Shown: positions 45,389 through 59,289 of the stretch, in pieces | Position numbering within the stretch: position 1 is the stretch's first letter | How the letters are laid out: each line of letters begins with the position of its first letter | DNA from: Liolophura sinensis | Taxonomy: Eukaryota; Mollusca; Polyplacophora; Chitonida; Chitonidae | Reading direction: 5' to 3' | DNA length: 64,000 bases | NCBI RefSeq assembly: GCF_032854445.1 | Contig: NC_088297.1 | Location: 5,891,991 to 5,955,990 of the forward strand | Program-made: the position numbers and the translations under genes | Notes under the pieces: generated by a model | Databases searched by the model: none | Seen by the model: only the letters and a program-made list of their open reading frames with translations | Told to the model about the DNA's origin: nothing

Positions 45389-48300
45389 CTATAACCAATC
45401 AGAATAAAATAATATTTTCGTTAACAATAGTCTAAATAGGTTGACAAATCAAAAACGGTAAAAATCACAGTTCAGGTTTTCAACCGGAAAAACAGTGTCA
45501 ATACCAAAGTCAGGAAGTATACGTAACAGTATAGTTCATATATACCACAATAATTAAAAGATGTTTGGATATATCTCCTGGAGATGGCGGTGCACCGTCG
45601 GTTTGGTACAATGACGTACAAAGACTACACTCAAATTCACGGCGGATTTGCATAACGCTGTATTGCCCATGTGGGCCAACTCATTGCCAACTCATTGAAA
45701 TCGTAGCGTACATTCGTACGTTCGTACATACAACAAAGGATTAGCTGAGTCTAGTGATTTACTTACCTGGGGTAAATTGACAAGATTGGGTTTCACGCGT
45801 AATATCTATCATCATATGCCAACTATCGCACTGTTGTCGTTGCTCTGGTTTTACTTTCCATGCCGGAGTCTTTAATACATGATTAACCATTAAACATTTA
45901 ATCTCCTGAAAAATCTTTCACGGAAAGGTTTGCAGTGAATCTAAATACATGTACGTGGCGTTAAGGTTGTGGATGAAAGTCCATGGCAAATCTCCTGACT
46001 AAAAGCCACAGTCGAAACAGCAACAGCTGGACTCGCGTCCCCGATCTGACTTCTTAGGGGCTGGCCGAAGCGCACTACACAGAGAGCAACGCTTTAGGTT
46101 GATTTTATCCTGGTTAAAAGTTCTACATTTAACGAGAAAAGAAAATAAATCCGTGAACAGTAGTGACGAAAAATCCAGTGAAAATGATAATATTGCGCGA
46201 AAAAGAGATACAGTTCATGCCATACGAAGTCACGTTTCTCATCGTGAAGATTCTTCAAACTGATAGTACCGACAAGTGGACGGGAGTCTGATAACATGTA
46301 AATCTCGTTTTGAAGCGTGATTTCGCGGTAAATGAACTTCACTGCCTGACTATTGTTTTTATGAAACTCACCTAACCCACTTTGAGTCTGCTGAGGAGGC
46401 GTAGCGGTGGTGGTCGTTGTTGTTGTAGTATTGGCCGTTGAGTTCACCGAGAGTGGCGCGTGGGGGGTCATGATTAGACTTGACAGAGCAGTGGTGGCAG
46501 ACTGGGCATCTGTAATACACAAACAACACGTGCTGATTTACAAAATCCCACTGAGTTACGTCCCCTTTATTAACAAGTAAGGCGGAGCTTGTGAACAAAA
46601 GGGTTGCCTCACTTTTAGCAAAAATTGGCGGAGCAAAAGGCTTTTCCATGAATATAATCTGGGGCATCGGGGGGTGAATCACCCTACAAGAAAATTCAAA
46701 TCTGAATAGTTTCATTATTTTTTTGCACAACACAATATCTAGACTGCACGAATACTAGGATACAAAAAGGACCATGGAAATGAATGAAAAATTAGAGGAC
46801 AAAAAGAAAACCGTTTTGTTTTTTCTTGGATACCGAACTCTGCATTCAAGATGAAAGACAAGAAAAAGCTGGAAGTTGTAATCTCGATTGTACTAAAATT
46901 TATGTTAAAGGAAAAGAACACGTTTTCAAATTGTACCAAAACAGTGACCAGTGAGGAAAACCGCACGTTATGCAGAGAGGAAATAACGTGTTATCACGTA
47001 TTGGGTAAGTAATTTAGAATTTTCAATTTATACAACCGGGCACGTCCTTCAATACAAACAACTCCTGCAGACAAATTTAGACTCTATCGAAGAAGAGCTC
47101 TAAGACTTTAGGACAATAGACGGAGATCAGACGTAGACAGTGACATTAGCATAAGGTTGTTTGCTGCTAAAAAGCTAATAGCGTGCATCTGAACAATATA
47201 TTTATCTAGACTACGATGACTTTGGCGTTACTGGATCTTTACCAATAAATTTGCACTTGATCGAAACTGAGTCCTGCTAACTAAGCCTACTCACATTTTA
47301 TTTCGTCGTGGGTAATTCCTATAAATAAAATGTTTAAACCAGTCCAGTTAAATGAAATCTGTTCTGAACCTTAAGCATTCTCAAACACTTCCCTGTAAAA
47401 TGTACGAGACTACACTCGTATATCGTAATCGTCAAGACTGTCAGCTGAGCAAAGCTGGTTATGCTATGTAGTACTATACTGCACAATCTCCAGGCAACCA
47501 AGCCTATATCACTACGGCGCATGCTCTGTACACACAGCGATATGTTAGTCAACTAGTTTTCCCGTGCATTCATGCAATGGTAAGCGCCTCTTTCGGACTG
47601 CGTTGTTTCAAATCTTCAGTATTAGGTTTAATAATGGATTACAAAACTACAAAACTTTATTTGTCTACCTCTTTCGTTCAGTTGTCCATTAGTTCACACT
47701 GATTTAGGTGCCATATTTTACACGCGTTTCTACTTGGTTAGAAGTAAAAAAATGTCCAACCATCCCATATCTGTTTATGACAGGGTACGGCCATCGAATT
47801 AAAAAAGATTTTCTTTTTTTGATACATATTTCAGAGATTTGTCCATCATTACATAAGTTTGGTTATGTGTCTTGTTATCTTTCATTTTTCTTCGTCAGTA
47901 AAACTCTTGTATCCATTAGATACCAAAATTTCTGTGAAACGTTTATGACAAAGAATGGGTCTAATATGGGACTGTATGATGGATTGAAGGCAGGGTATGT
48001 AATCTACACGAGGTGGGGGTGGGGGGAGCTGTGGTAGTGTGAGCTACAATTTCCGGACGGTCCTCATTTATTACAAGACTTAAAAAGAGGAAAGTTTTCT
48101 ACAGAAAATACTAACCAGTAGGTTTAATCTCGGTAACTTTTAAAGGAGTTCCGGGGTGTGAACTAATTTCCACAAGTCGAGGCTGAGACTTGTCTAGTGA
48201 GGACGTTTGTGCTTTAGGCTTGGGGATAGAATCTTCGGAGCCTGTGTGGCTTAGCTGCAACATGGGGATGGTTTCCTCACCGTTGCCTATGGGATCAAAC

Positions 48301-50341
48301 CACAAATCAAGTCATGAAGTGTTAAGACAAATACCACAGGCAGGGCAATAATCCATCAAAGGTACAGTAATTATATATTGGAGGGTTTGGGGCGTTGGCT
48401 GGTGGCAGTACATGTAATTACATTCCGAAACATGCAAATTCTCGGATCACGTGATCCAAATCTCGAGCTAACGAGATTTCAAATCAGCTATCTCCTTTTT
48501 TTGCATCTCTGGTTTTTCAGTACTTACATTTAGTGCAGCATGCAAACATTTAGCCAACATATGTGCAAATGTGCAAACGAGAAAGAAAATCATAATGATT
48601 TGAAAAATACATATATAGATAAGCAACGCTTGTTTGACTGTCAAACTTAGATTACATACATGTACAGCATTCGGATATTGACGCTATATTTGCGCGCAGT
48701 AAGCAAGCTATAAGGAAGAATACTGTTTACATTTCATCTCCAAAATGAATCAGGTGTATGAATAATACATGAGAATACCAAATGTCAATTTTTGAAAGAC
48801 AAATAATTAACAAATTTGCTGAAGAAAATAAACAGTATCCACAAATCTAGGAATGTGGAACATTTGCAATATATGGCAATAACACTGACAGAACAAACAT
48901 GCGCTATTAATATTAACATTACTGACTCGAGGATCGCGCAATTAAATCTTAGATAACATTTCAGCTCTTCAGATAAAACAGAAAAAGAACCTATATACAT
49001 GTAGAAATAAATCTATTTTCCAAAAATAACTTCACACCAGGGAAGGCTTTCCCCAAGGTTTCAAACACTTTCCTCAACTAAACAGAAAAACCAAATTGAA
49101 GACGTTTTCAGAACAAGAAAAATGTGACCCAGGGAAAAGTAAAAACACCAATATTTATGAAAACATCAAAATAAAAATGGTAAAATCCCTAAAAAAAATC
49201 TCTTAGCTGACAACCTAGTCCAGTTTGCCGAGTGGCAAAGATGAAGTCAAACAATGAAAAAGACAATACTATAGGGAAGACGTCAGAATCCAGAACCGCT
49301 GTCGCGTTAGTACTAAGCAAGGTTTACATGAAAGGACTGGAAGTACATGATCATTGGTTCTCCTACATTCACGCTCCAAAGTAAAAACAGCCATGCTTGT
49401 GTCCCAGTTTTCAGTATTTAATCCATACGTTGGCGAAATTTTGACACCACAAAAAAAAGAAAATTAACGCATGAACCAATGAACAAAAGAGGAAAGAAGA
49501 AACGTGGGCTGATAGAGAAAGAATGGCTTTCTCCCCCACTGAAAGAAACAAAACACAATACTAGGTTGCTAGAAAAAAATGAACAAGAGAGACGCAGGGA
49601 CGCAATTAATCAACGTTTCACCTAGAACGTAAAATTTGATGGAAGAGAATTTCTTTAAAAATCGATAGATGTCAATAAAAAAAAAATAGCCAGCAACCGT
49701 ATTGCTAAAAAGAAGAAGTGGAAGAAGTCACACTTTACGTATGAAACCACACGTGGGGCTTTTTCTGACCGCGACGGGTGGATTTAAAACAAACCGATGC
49801 CTTATTTTTTGAAAAGGGCAAATAATTCTTCAAGTTGTGCAAACTGATACTTTACTTCGGGAAAACAAAATGAACCTTTCTTTCCAAAGAGGGAATACTG
49901 CTGCCTAAAAATTCAGGTCCAAGCTGTGAAATGTGGTATTCTCATTCGTCTATTGATCCAGCGAGCAGAAAAATACATAAGTTCTTAACATCCTAAATAA
50001 AGTCATCTCTAGAATCTTCGTTGAGGCGGCTACTTTAATAAGTTCAGAGATCATGTTGCTCGAAGAAAAAATCCACACCCGTTCTTTCCAGCATTTTGTT
50101 GGGCAGCTTTTGTCTTTTTCTTGTCAGCACATTCAACTTACTATTGACATTATTATTGACTTAGAACAAGCTAGGTTTTGTTGTGTCAGGTAAGGGGAAA
50201 ATAAACAATGGTGAATACGATTTTCTCTTGACGCGGGAAAAGGTGTCATGCTAGTTAAGTTAAAAAGCTGTGACGGGGTGGGGGTAGGGTTGAGACGGGT
50301 GGGGGGGGGGAGTAATAGCCAATGAATACCGAACGGGAGAA

Positions 50342-50412
<71 letters not shown>

Positions 50413-53400
50413 TAAACGACTTATGTCTCATAAAAGCAAGCTGACGAGCTTGGACAGAACTGGATTGGGTTAACACGAATGTGCTGCCAGTTCAATATTT
50501 CAACAGAGCAAAATGCTTTTGAAATTAAGTTGTTTCTCAAACCTAAAGACTAGTAAATGAACATTAGAAAAGAAGAATTGAGCTCACCTCATCCAAAATG
50601 TATATTCAGTTCTAAGTGTAATGATAACTGAGCGAATTCATATAACAATACGTGCACGCGCTATGCTGAAAACTTTTTTAAAGAGTACTGCATACCAGGC
50701 TTACCTCCCTGGAAAAGAACTCAAAGAAGGGAGACAACCAAAACGATGAGTAAACTGTGTGTGAAATGAGACTGCGCGCTTTGTAGGCGCAAACTGCAAT
50801 GTGATATAAAACTAAAATCAAAGAATATAGAAACTGCCGGACTGTCTGTGTCTGATCATCATATCAACGTAGCTGTAAATAACTTTTATTAAAGGTATGT
50901 TGAATTCCGTGAGATTAGCGTTGGATAACTTGGAGAAATTCAATAGACCTATTGGTAAAACATGTGGGTAAATATATAAGCGCAAGCGTCCATTGCAAAT
51001 GAGCACATGTATTGAGCACTTCAGATAGACACGGCAACCCACAGCACAACACACACACACACTGCAAAAGTTTACATAATGAAAAGCAAAACCATAACCA
51101 CAATTAAAAATATTCCATTTTGTAATGGTTAACAAATTAGACCCATTGTTTATGTAATGTGTTAGTATATACACCGGACTCCAGATGAATGAAAAAAAAA
51201 AAAAAAAACAACACTGTGACAAACAACATTTTTACAGATTTTCACACATCCCCCAAGAGTCCACACCGATAGAAAAAAAAACGCAAGCGTCAGACAGATA
51301 TATTTCGAGACAGTCGGTATATTTGTGAATTGTCAGAAATGATAGAGTTGGAATGGTTTTAACAATGGAAAAACATTTAATGGAATAGGAAATGGGTCTG
51401 TTTGTGACAAAAAATTCCTCTAAAACAAAAGAGTTCCTCTCCTGACTAGGTTATTTCCGGGCTAGGGTAAAGGATAGTGAAAGGTGGGTGCCATGAGGGC
51501 TTGAACTCCGCTATGTCGTGCATCTGGTCATAGTGCGTGAATCCTGGTAAGAGTAACATGGTAGAAAATGTGAAGGGGACCATGCAACAGCGTGGATATG
51601 AGAGTTTACCATTTTCCGCACAGAGGTAAGGCAGGAACGATTTTAGAACGTTAGTGGGCTAATGCAATGGTCATTAGTAGAATGGCATTCTCTGAAAACG
51701 GATATAATGATGTGAGTAAAGAAACAAGTATCCCTACAGATGGCGTTATATATGGCCACCGAACCGGAAGTCCAACATACCACTTTCCTCGCCCAAGGTG
51801 TACTGTTGCTGCGCTTGATTGGTCAGACCAAGGGAAGCTACATACGGGTCAACAGAAATTATGACGTCATCGTTAATTGCGTTCTATTTTCGTATCTTAT
51901 ATATTTCTGTCTTGGGGTCGAACAAATTTTAGAAGAGTGGTTATGTTAAATAATCACTTTTATAAAATACAAATAAAACACAGAAAAGATAGAAGTCATT
52001 GGTCTTACAAAAACAGGAAGAATTTCCAAACGAATTTTAAAAAAGAGACGTCAAATTTAAAACCTAATGGAATAAAGACTTTTGTTTACATGAATAAAAG
52101 TGGAAAGTTTTGTAGAATTTGTATACTTGGGAATATATAGCATTAATGTGCTTTTTTTCCCCAATAACCAATCACCAGAGCTTGAAGAAAACCAGTGTCT
52201 TAATTCAGCCGTTTGGGACAACGCTATTGGTGGAAATGTAATGCGTTCACGCTTATCAGTACGAATGTACGAAAAGAGGCGTGGTTACATAGGGGAAAGC
52301 GAGGGTGATGTGTACGAGTCATACAATACCTAAATGGAAGTACAGCCCGTAGTTTCCTGGAATAGGCAAAAGAGTGGGCCCATTAACGAAAACAATGTAC
52401 CAGTCATTTTTTTCATTACAACACTTATGCATGTTATTTACTGGTTATCTCCCTTTCTTCTACAACTGCACCTAGTAGCCCAGAATTGCATACTTCAGTT
52501 TGTTTCAAACCGAAAGTGATGATAAAATGTCGCTTTGCAATTCACAAAGTACAATTATCCCACATTGCAAATAAGCATAGTTTTCACATTTTTCATAATG
52601 CAGCAAATTCGAGCTCATAGGTAAAGCAGGAGAATAAAGGGGAGAAAACTAAGTTAGACACATCACTAGGTTTTCAGTTTTGTTCTAATATCATTTGAAC
52701 TATGCAAGTAGATAACTGGCCTAGAACTTCCGGTAGAACCCGCTCGCAACCCTAACAAATATCTAATCAGGAACGACCAGCTACGTCCAATCTCTTCTCG
52801 TTCTGTCTCGCGAGATTTTTTGACGAGATTTCCGGGTCAGTCCGAAGTGTATGATATGAAAGTTTTTATGACGAATGTTTCTCTTCAGTATCTGTATGAC
52901 AAAGGGTAACAAGACAGTTACATTTAACACGTACAAATAATTAATGGTAAAAGAAAGAATAGTTACAGTACAACATTTACAGACAACATTATAAAACATT
53001 TCTTGCATTGGCACCAGACACACCTGCAAAGCGAACACAATATAAAACAGTGAAACTGAATGATTTAAGCAATGAGATATTTGTCTGCACTTTTCTTCAA
53101 AAGCATTAGTAGGCCTACTTTCTGTAGCCTTGACAACACAGAACATGCAACATTTTCAACATACCGTGATCGTCGGAACTTCGTATGTCTGTAATATTTC
53201 GTTAAATTGTGTGGCTAACTTTAATTGTCTTACAGATGATTTGAAGCTCAGATTAGCCAGTTCAATATACATCCCCTTAAAAGTGCCCTTACAATATGCA
53301 GAAGTAAATCTCAACTTCGTATGTCTGTAATATTTCGTTAAATTGTGTAGCTAACTTTAATTGTTTTACAGATGATTGGAAGCTCAGATTAGCCAGTTCA

Positions 53401-54561
53401 ATATACATCCCCTTAAAAGTGCCCTTACAATATGCAGAAGTAAATCTCTTGCGTAAGATGTGGACTTTTTATAAGTCATTTTGGATTCCAAGAGATTAGT
53501 TACACTGTTTTAACAACCATTTAAACTTTGCTGACATTCGCCCTATAGACGTTAAATTTCTATAGGCTGCAAGAATATATTCTTAATCCGCAGCCATTAT
53601 TTATCAGGGAAAAGAAATGTTTTACAAATCGACAAATCTCCGTCATCACAGAAAACTGATGTTCTATAAATATACCCGATGTCATCACCGGAAACAAAAT
53701 TTACTGCAAAACTACCGTTGTCATCAGTGGAAATAAATGGGCTGTACACCTACACTTCTGTGTCACTATGGAAGATAAATGTGCTGTAGATATACTGCCC
53801 TATGTCATCACCGGAAACAAACGGAGTGTAAATGTACTATTCTTTGTCATAACAGGAAACAAATGTACAGTTCTCTGTCATCAAAGAAAAACATGTAATG
53901 TAAATCTGTGGTCTTTGTTATTAATGGAAATAAATGTCCCTGTGCACCCTAACTGTCAGCACAATTTTAAACAAATTAAATGTGTTTAACACAGCATATA
54001 AAACGACATGGCATTATTTTAGAAATTAAAAGAATAATACTTTTTTTCCCCGAAATTATTTTCCAGAAGCTAGCATCACTATCTCATGGCATGCTCTCGT
54101 TGTTATGACATAAAATCAATTAAATACTGTCTTCTCTTGAAAATAATTGTTACGCCAAGCGAAAGCAGTGATAACAAAAAAGCAGTAGGTAAAATGAAAG
54201 GAGATAGCTAAACATGTGGATCTCTATATAACCACAACCATATCAATAAGAGCCATTTTTTTTAGATATAAATTTAAAGGCTTCTAATAAACATAACGAA
54301 ATGCATTTGAAAATAAAAAGTGTGCCTTGGATCTTTTGGACAATTTTAGATCTCTGTTAGCTTTCTTCATGTTAATTTATCTTTCGATTTTGTGTTCATA
54401 AAATTTGCAAATTATTTTAATAAAGACTTGGAACAGGTTAAGTTTCATGGGACGCTGTTGCATCATACAACACTGAAGAACGACATCTGATAACGTAACG
54501 GCGAGGTGTATACATATCAACACAAAATACAAAATATTACATTATGGCTATGTTGCAATAG

Positions 54562-54619
<58 letters not shown>

Positions 54620-57600
54620 GTAACATACACGCAGTACTTTAGCAAGGGACAAGAACGGTGTTGACAGTAACAATGGAACGCTCCAGCAGAAGGTCATTCA
54701 GACGAGAAAACAAGGTCGTACACATTTTATCGCACGAGACAAATTGCATGGAATTTCAACACACGTTTGTCTGCTTGAGTTAAGGCATTCCATGAATTAT
54801 TATCGGGTGAAATTGTAGTAAGATTGAAGTGAAACAAAATTCAAGCTCGACAAACGTCTGTGGGTATGACCTGAATATTAAAGGTAGCCTCAGAATTGAC
54901 AAGTGGAAGTTACCTCCCCTTGTGCACCAGATGTCTCCACTGTTGACTGCGTGCGAGAGAAATGCCACTGACAATGAATCAGCGGGTAATTTCAGCATTT
55001 TAAAGTTACAAGATCTGAAAGGTGAAGACATAGGCAAGCGTTTCCTATGCGTTCTTTGCTATCTGGCTAAAAACAGTGGAGTCATTTGGTGGTCACTTCG
55101 TGACAAGGCAAGGCCATTCTGAGTCCTACCTGTATCTGTACACGGATGAATATATACGACCTTTGACATCGTGTAAACGGACCTTCCGCGGAGTCGTTAT
55201 ACGGAGACGTTTCCAGACAACAAGTAACAGCTCCAACCATGACAACAGGCAGGTCTATTGAAGAACTCCTTAAGGTTGTGTGTTGGTGTTGGGAATAGTG
55301 CATGACTGTCTAATTAGGTCATTACACATTTTGCATAACCCGTCCTCGGTGCGCCGAATCGTGATTTTAGTGAACGTGACAAGCATTCTGGGTTATTAAG
55401 CGATGGTATTTGAAAGCAGACAATTGGTGCGCCATTGTCAAAACTGTTAAATGATGCAAAGTTAAAATGCAAGATGTGATGATAGACTAAATTCAATGAA
55501 ATACAAAGTCAAAATATACTGCCACGTTTGAACACCGTAATTCTCCATTATGACATGGCCTCTAAACCTTCAGAATAGTTGATTGTGACTTCATTATTAT
55601 TTTAAGTAAGTAAACAGTCGAGATCGCTTGTGTTCAAATTATAATAGAAGAATTTGTTTTTTCCAACTAAACTAGTAGAGATGAAAGAGGATTCTGGGAC
55701 ACTGACGATTACAAGATTTACCTCCCTTTGTGTATAATAAAGCGTACATCATCATGAAGACAATTATTATCATTATCTCCAACATACTTAAGCAGCAGTT
55801 AAACACTAAGTCTTGTTTCCCTCCCTTTTGAGGGGAATTCGGTTCTAATCTAAATAAATGCATTTGGAAATATCTATTTTTTCTGTTGACAAGATTACAA
55901 CTGATCTTGCATTTGACACTTAAATAGCAGATTTTGTAAAACATCCCATGCTCAAAGAAGAAAAGCAGAGGGCCTGTTTGAAATAATTTAAAAAGTCGTA
56001 AGATTTTAGTCCGTAGGCGTTTTTTTTAAAAATTGAAGGAAAAAATATCAGCTATGAACAACAACTGCATGGACGATTAGGCTTGGGTGATAACGCAATG
56101 CGCAAAATCATCGATAGTTTGAACGTGTATAGGCAATATCAACCAATCAAAAGTTTGAAGGTTTTTGTCCGCTGGATTCATGAGGCGCTATTGTTGTCTG
56201 GCTGAAACAAAACGATTAACAATAGTAAGCTACAATAATATTACTAATAATAGAAATATTTTTTCTCATACATAAGAACGTCACGTGCTCTTATTACATG
56301 ACTTCCACTTCCGGTTATGACGTCAAAACAAGTGCCACGTAATGACGAAAGCTACTGTCTGGGACAAACCAAATGAATGGCCAGAGTGAGCAGGTGGAAC
56401 TAAAGGCTGAGGTGTAAGAAAACTGAAATTAGTAGTTCGATGTGATGAAATAAATAAAGATCATGCACAGGCAAGGTACGAGCGCACAGTCGACCCAGTG
56501 AACATCATTTTGGTTAGTAAAGGTACGACTGTTGGTACAATGAGACTACCCCCGAAAGAGAAGTGCATACGCTAGCCAAAATCGCAACTCGCTGCAGAAA
56601 CAACCAAACTCTATTCAGTCACAGCATGGCATGCTTGCACAGCAACGTGCCTCGGTTTCAACTTGAGGCATGCGCAAATGAATACGGTTGGTTCCGGTGT
56701 AAGTAGGTCAACTAATGGTGTTGAAAGAAGGTAAAGACTGAAATCGCATATATTTTCTTTCAGAGTATGTCACAGACGTATTATTATTATAAAAAGATCT
56801 TAGTTTTTCAATTTATGCGACGCCAGCCATTTTACCTTTTTTCTACAAGCAAGATGCCGCGACCTTCCGCTCCATTCTCTTGATAAAATGGCTATCAGAT
56901 TTATGTGTGCCTTTTCAAGTTATCCTCTTGAACTTTTTTCCTCTAATGCAATGGCAGGACTTGCTTTGCTCGACGAAAAGATTCAAGAAAAAAATAAAAA
57001 ATGCTTTAATGAAACTATACTTTGTTTCTTTAATAATAAGCGAAGGCGCCATTTAATACTGGTAGCCATTTTGGATTTCAGAAACTTACTACGAAACGGG
57101 ATCATTTCTTGGATGGCACCTCCCTGGGCTTCAAAGAAAAAGGGAAAAGGACAACGCCTCAAATTAGTTAATAGAATTAACTAATGTTTACTTGGACGGT
57201 TAGAGAAATTTACCTTTAAACACAAAAAGGCCCGCTTTCCGAACCTTTTTCGAATGCCTGTATTCGAAAGTAAAAGTACAACTTCCGGTAAGAACTTCCG
57301 TTCAGGGTAAGTAGCTGCGCACTGGTCATAATTACCAAGTTGAGAATGTCACGACATTTACCTCCTCAAGACAACAAGATACAAAACAAATATGTACACG
57401 TACATGTACGTGTACGGAAGCCTGTTTGTGTATTTTTAGGGTGTAGGGGAGAAGAGGGGAGATGTTTTTCTTAACATTTTGACTTTTCCTCTTAACATTA
57501 GGATAATGAATGAGGAATTTTAGAATCAAAATCGAAATTTCGATTCCCTCCGCCACCCACCTACTCCTCCATACACATTTTGCCAGGCTTCCGTATATGT

Positions 57601-59289
57601 CCCACACACTGTATCACAAACACAGAAGTTGCCAAAAAAGAAGATCGCGGAAGATATTTTAACATTTCCTTGAAGGATTTCGTGAAATAAGACTAATGGC
57701 AAATTTGATAAACCCACAAATCACTCTCTCTTTGATCTTGTACAAATACAGAATCAAGACTTTCTACACAGCATTCTCTTCATGAAAATAGCAGAAATTT
57801 CCATGCATTATTAACAGAATGGTCAAAATACAGAAGATAACCCACAAGATAAAAACGTAAAAGAGCTAACGGGCCAAAGTCCTTAAAATCTAAAATCTAA
57901 TTCAGTACTGAAAAAAATCAAGATTTCTCATAATTTAGCCTAATAATTTGTTCGCTTCGACTTCCTTTGCCCGTATTGACGTCTCATCAAAAGGTTTGGC
58001 CTTTCTTCTGTCCCCCAGCCAAGCTACAAGATCAACAATTCTTTCTCAAGTTCCGTAATTGTTTAAAAATGTTCCCGTGGAAGTCATTACACGACCATGT
58101 AAGAAATTTGGTAGACACAGAACCAAATATTTTGTACAGGCTACGAACTCAATTAGCCTGATGTCGCAGGCGAAGGGAGATAACTTAATTGTTATCTTGC
58201 TATCAAGACGCGTGTTGGTGACAAAAATCTGGAGAATTAAATCTAAAATAAAAATTTAAAAAAAAAAGAGAGAAAGAAAAAAAGGTAACAAGAACTAGAT
58301 AAATATATATGCACATATCAATAAATGAACAAATAAATGAAATGCTAATACTTCTAGGCCGTTAGCGCCATCTACCTACCTATTCTACTTAGCTTGGCGT
58401 CTAACGGACCTGGGTGGTTGTGCTTAATAGCATTCATTCGTCTTGCCGGCCCACCGACGGGCGCTCCAGGCCCCTTGAGCCCCTTAGGGCGTGGTGCCTC
58501 CACGGGTAAAACACGCCGTCTCTTTTTGGGTAACTTTGACCGGGCCTGAGTATGGGAATAGAACAACGCAAAGTTACTAACAATAACTGGTACGGGTAAG
58601 GCAATAGTAAGCACGCCCGCTAAGGCGCAGAGGGCGCCCACGAACATGCCCACGTATGTCTTAGGGGCCATGTCGCCGTACCCCACTGTTGTCATGGTGA
58701 CGATGGCCCACCAGAGCCCCACTGGGATGCTTGTGAAGTCGTTCTCTGGATTATACTGTATCCTCTCGGCGTAGAAAATAAGGGCGGCAAATATGACTAT
58801 ACCCAAGACGAGGAAAAAGATCAGCAAAATGAGTTCCTTGGCGCTGGCCTTGAAAGTATGGATTAGGATTTTGAGGCCGGCTGAGTGTCGCGTCAGCTTG
58901 AAGAGTCTTAGAATCCGAATGATACTGAAGAACTCTAAAATATCGTTGTTCTCCAGTTGAAGTTTAGTCAACAAAAAATCCAGATAAAATGACAAGGTAG
59001 CCACAATGTCGATAATGTTCACAGGTGCCCGGATGAAGTCGCATTTGTTAGGAGCCACAATAAAGCGTATTATGATCTCAAACGTAAACCAAGCATTGCA
59101 CGCACATTCTATATAGAAAAACGCCTCGTGCGGCTCCGTGCCTTTCTTTTCCAAAGTCCACGTCCAGTTGCCATCCTCCGTTGCCGTGGTGACGTTGGCA
59201 AGGACAGGCACCCTCATTTCCGGGTGAGTTTTCAAACAAAACGATAATATCGATATGACAATGAAAAACACAGAAACAACTGCGATCAC
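45222..59289 (-). CDS. Shaw: Shaw-type (Kv3/KCNC) voltage-gated K+ channel, gene span (5' incomplete)
   Basis: Plasma-membrane tetrameric potassium channel subunit that repolarises or sets excitability of nerve and muscle. The exon 58380-59289 carries S1 to S6 and matches insect and vertebrate Shaw/Kv3 throughout, including the post-S6 run [13 protein letters not shown]. Exons 48116-48286, 46372-46509 and 45222-45388 continue it as a Ser/Thr/Pro-rich cytoplasmic tail; every junction is phase 1. The N-terminal T1 assembly domain is not in the window, so the gene continues to the right beyond 64000, or the T1 exon is unrecognised. An in-frame stop eight bases into the first intron would give a short isoform if the intron is retained. 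The coding frame shows no indels, unlike GMEB and the transporter. Confidence 0.95.
46372..46509 (-). CDS. Shaw: Shaw C-terminal exon, 138 bp, Thr-rich
   Basis: Acceptor gtattacag above 46509; donor ttag|gtgagt at 46372. Phase 1 on both sides and 46 codons, so it can be skipped without a frame change. It encodes [20 protein letters not shown], then NSTANT and a poly-Thr run from ACN repeats, then [10 protein letters not shown] second open frame also crosses it, but only the phase-1 reading joins both neighbours. Confidence 0.75.
46510..48115 (-). other. Shaw: Shaw intron, 1.6 kb
   Basis: No other exon or repeat family recognised. Confidence 0.7.
48116..48286 (-). CDS. Shaw: Shaw C-terminal exon, 171 bp
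   Basis: Acceptor gatcccatag above 48286; donor actg|gttagt at 48116. Phase 1 on both sides, 57 codons. It encodes [36 protein letters not shown] and [20 protein letters not shown]. The hydrophilic tail has several Ser/Thr-Pro and acidic Ser sites. Confidence 0.8.
50270..50312. repeat. G-run patch beside a microsatellite
   Basis: cggggtgggggtagggttga, gacgggt, then about ten G: four or more G3+ runs, G-quadruplex-prone. Confidence 0.85.
50344..50408. repeat. (TA)n microsatellite
   Basis: About 32 TA units, nearly pure. Confidence 0.97.
53178..53447. repeat. 135-bp tandem duplication, two copies
   Basis: aacttcgtatgtctgtaata starts at 53178 and 53313; the copies differ at only a few bases (gtggctaac/gtagctaac, gtctt/gtttt, gatttgaag/gattggaag). 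A young duplication. Confidence 0.95.
53640..53960. repeat. Loose tandem repeat around gtcatcaccggaaacaaat
   Basis: gtcatcaccggaaacaaa, gtcatcagtggaaataaatg, gtcatcaccggaaacaaacg and gtcataacaggaaacaaatg recur at irregular 40-60 bp steps. Confidence 0.7.
54560..54618. repeat. (TA)n microsatellite
   Basis: About 29 TA units, ending tacgtaaca. Confidence 0.97.
56281..56345. promoter_or_regulatory. Candidate intronic regulatory patch
   Basis: Within 65 bp: CACGTG (E-box), cttccggt (ETS-type), TGACGTCA (CRE) and tgccacgtaatgacg. Similar ETS motifs recur at 57281-57303. Function is inference. Confidence 0.35.
58380..59289 (-). CDS. Shaw: Shaw core exon: S1-S6 and pore
   Basis: Acceptor tttgtttcag above 59289; donor agaatag|gtaggt below 58380. 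Counting from the first Val of the exon: S1 about 1-19; S1-S2 loop with glycosylation sites NVT (32) and NWT (41); S2 57-78; S3 91-108; S4 120-135 with R125, R128, K131 and R134 at every third position; S5 152-172; selectivity filter TVGYGD 201-206; S6 with the PVPV hinge at 232-235; then [13 protein letters not shown] 252-264. The order and motifs are diagnostic for Shaw/Kv3. Unspliced, the frame ends at TAG (58372-58374) after S-R-I-G-R. Confidence 0.98.

Larger units (their letters stand above)
48287..58379 (-). other. Shaw: Shaw intron, 10.1 kb
   Basis: Donor atag|gtaggt just below 58380. Contains two (TA)n microsatellites, a 135-bp tandem duplication, a loose repeat at about 53640-53960 and a CRE/ETS/E-box patch at 56281-56345. 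Frames of 60-134 codons on both strands show no domain. Confidence 0.75.

Noticed and set aside
46368-46733. Alternative reading frame across the Thr-rich Shaw exon (Cys/His-rich start)
   Set aside because: Its phase does not fit either neighbouring Shaw exon, and it ends at a stop at the donor; the phase-1 reading fits all junctions.
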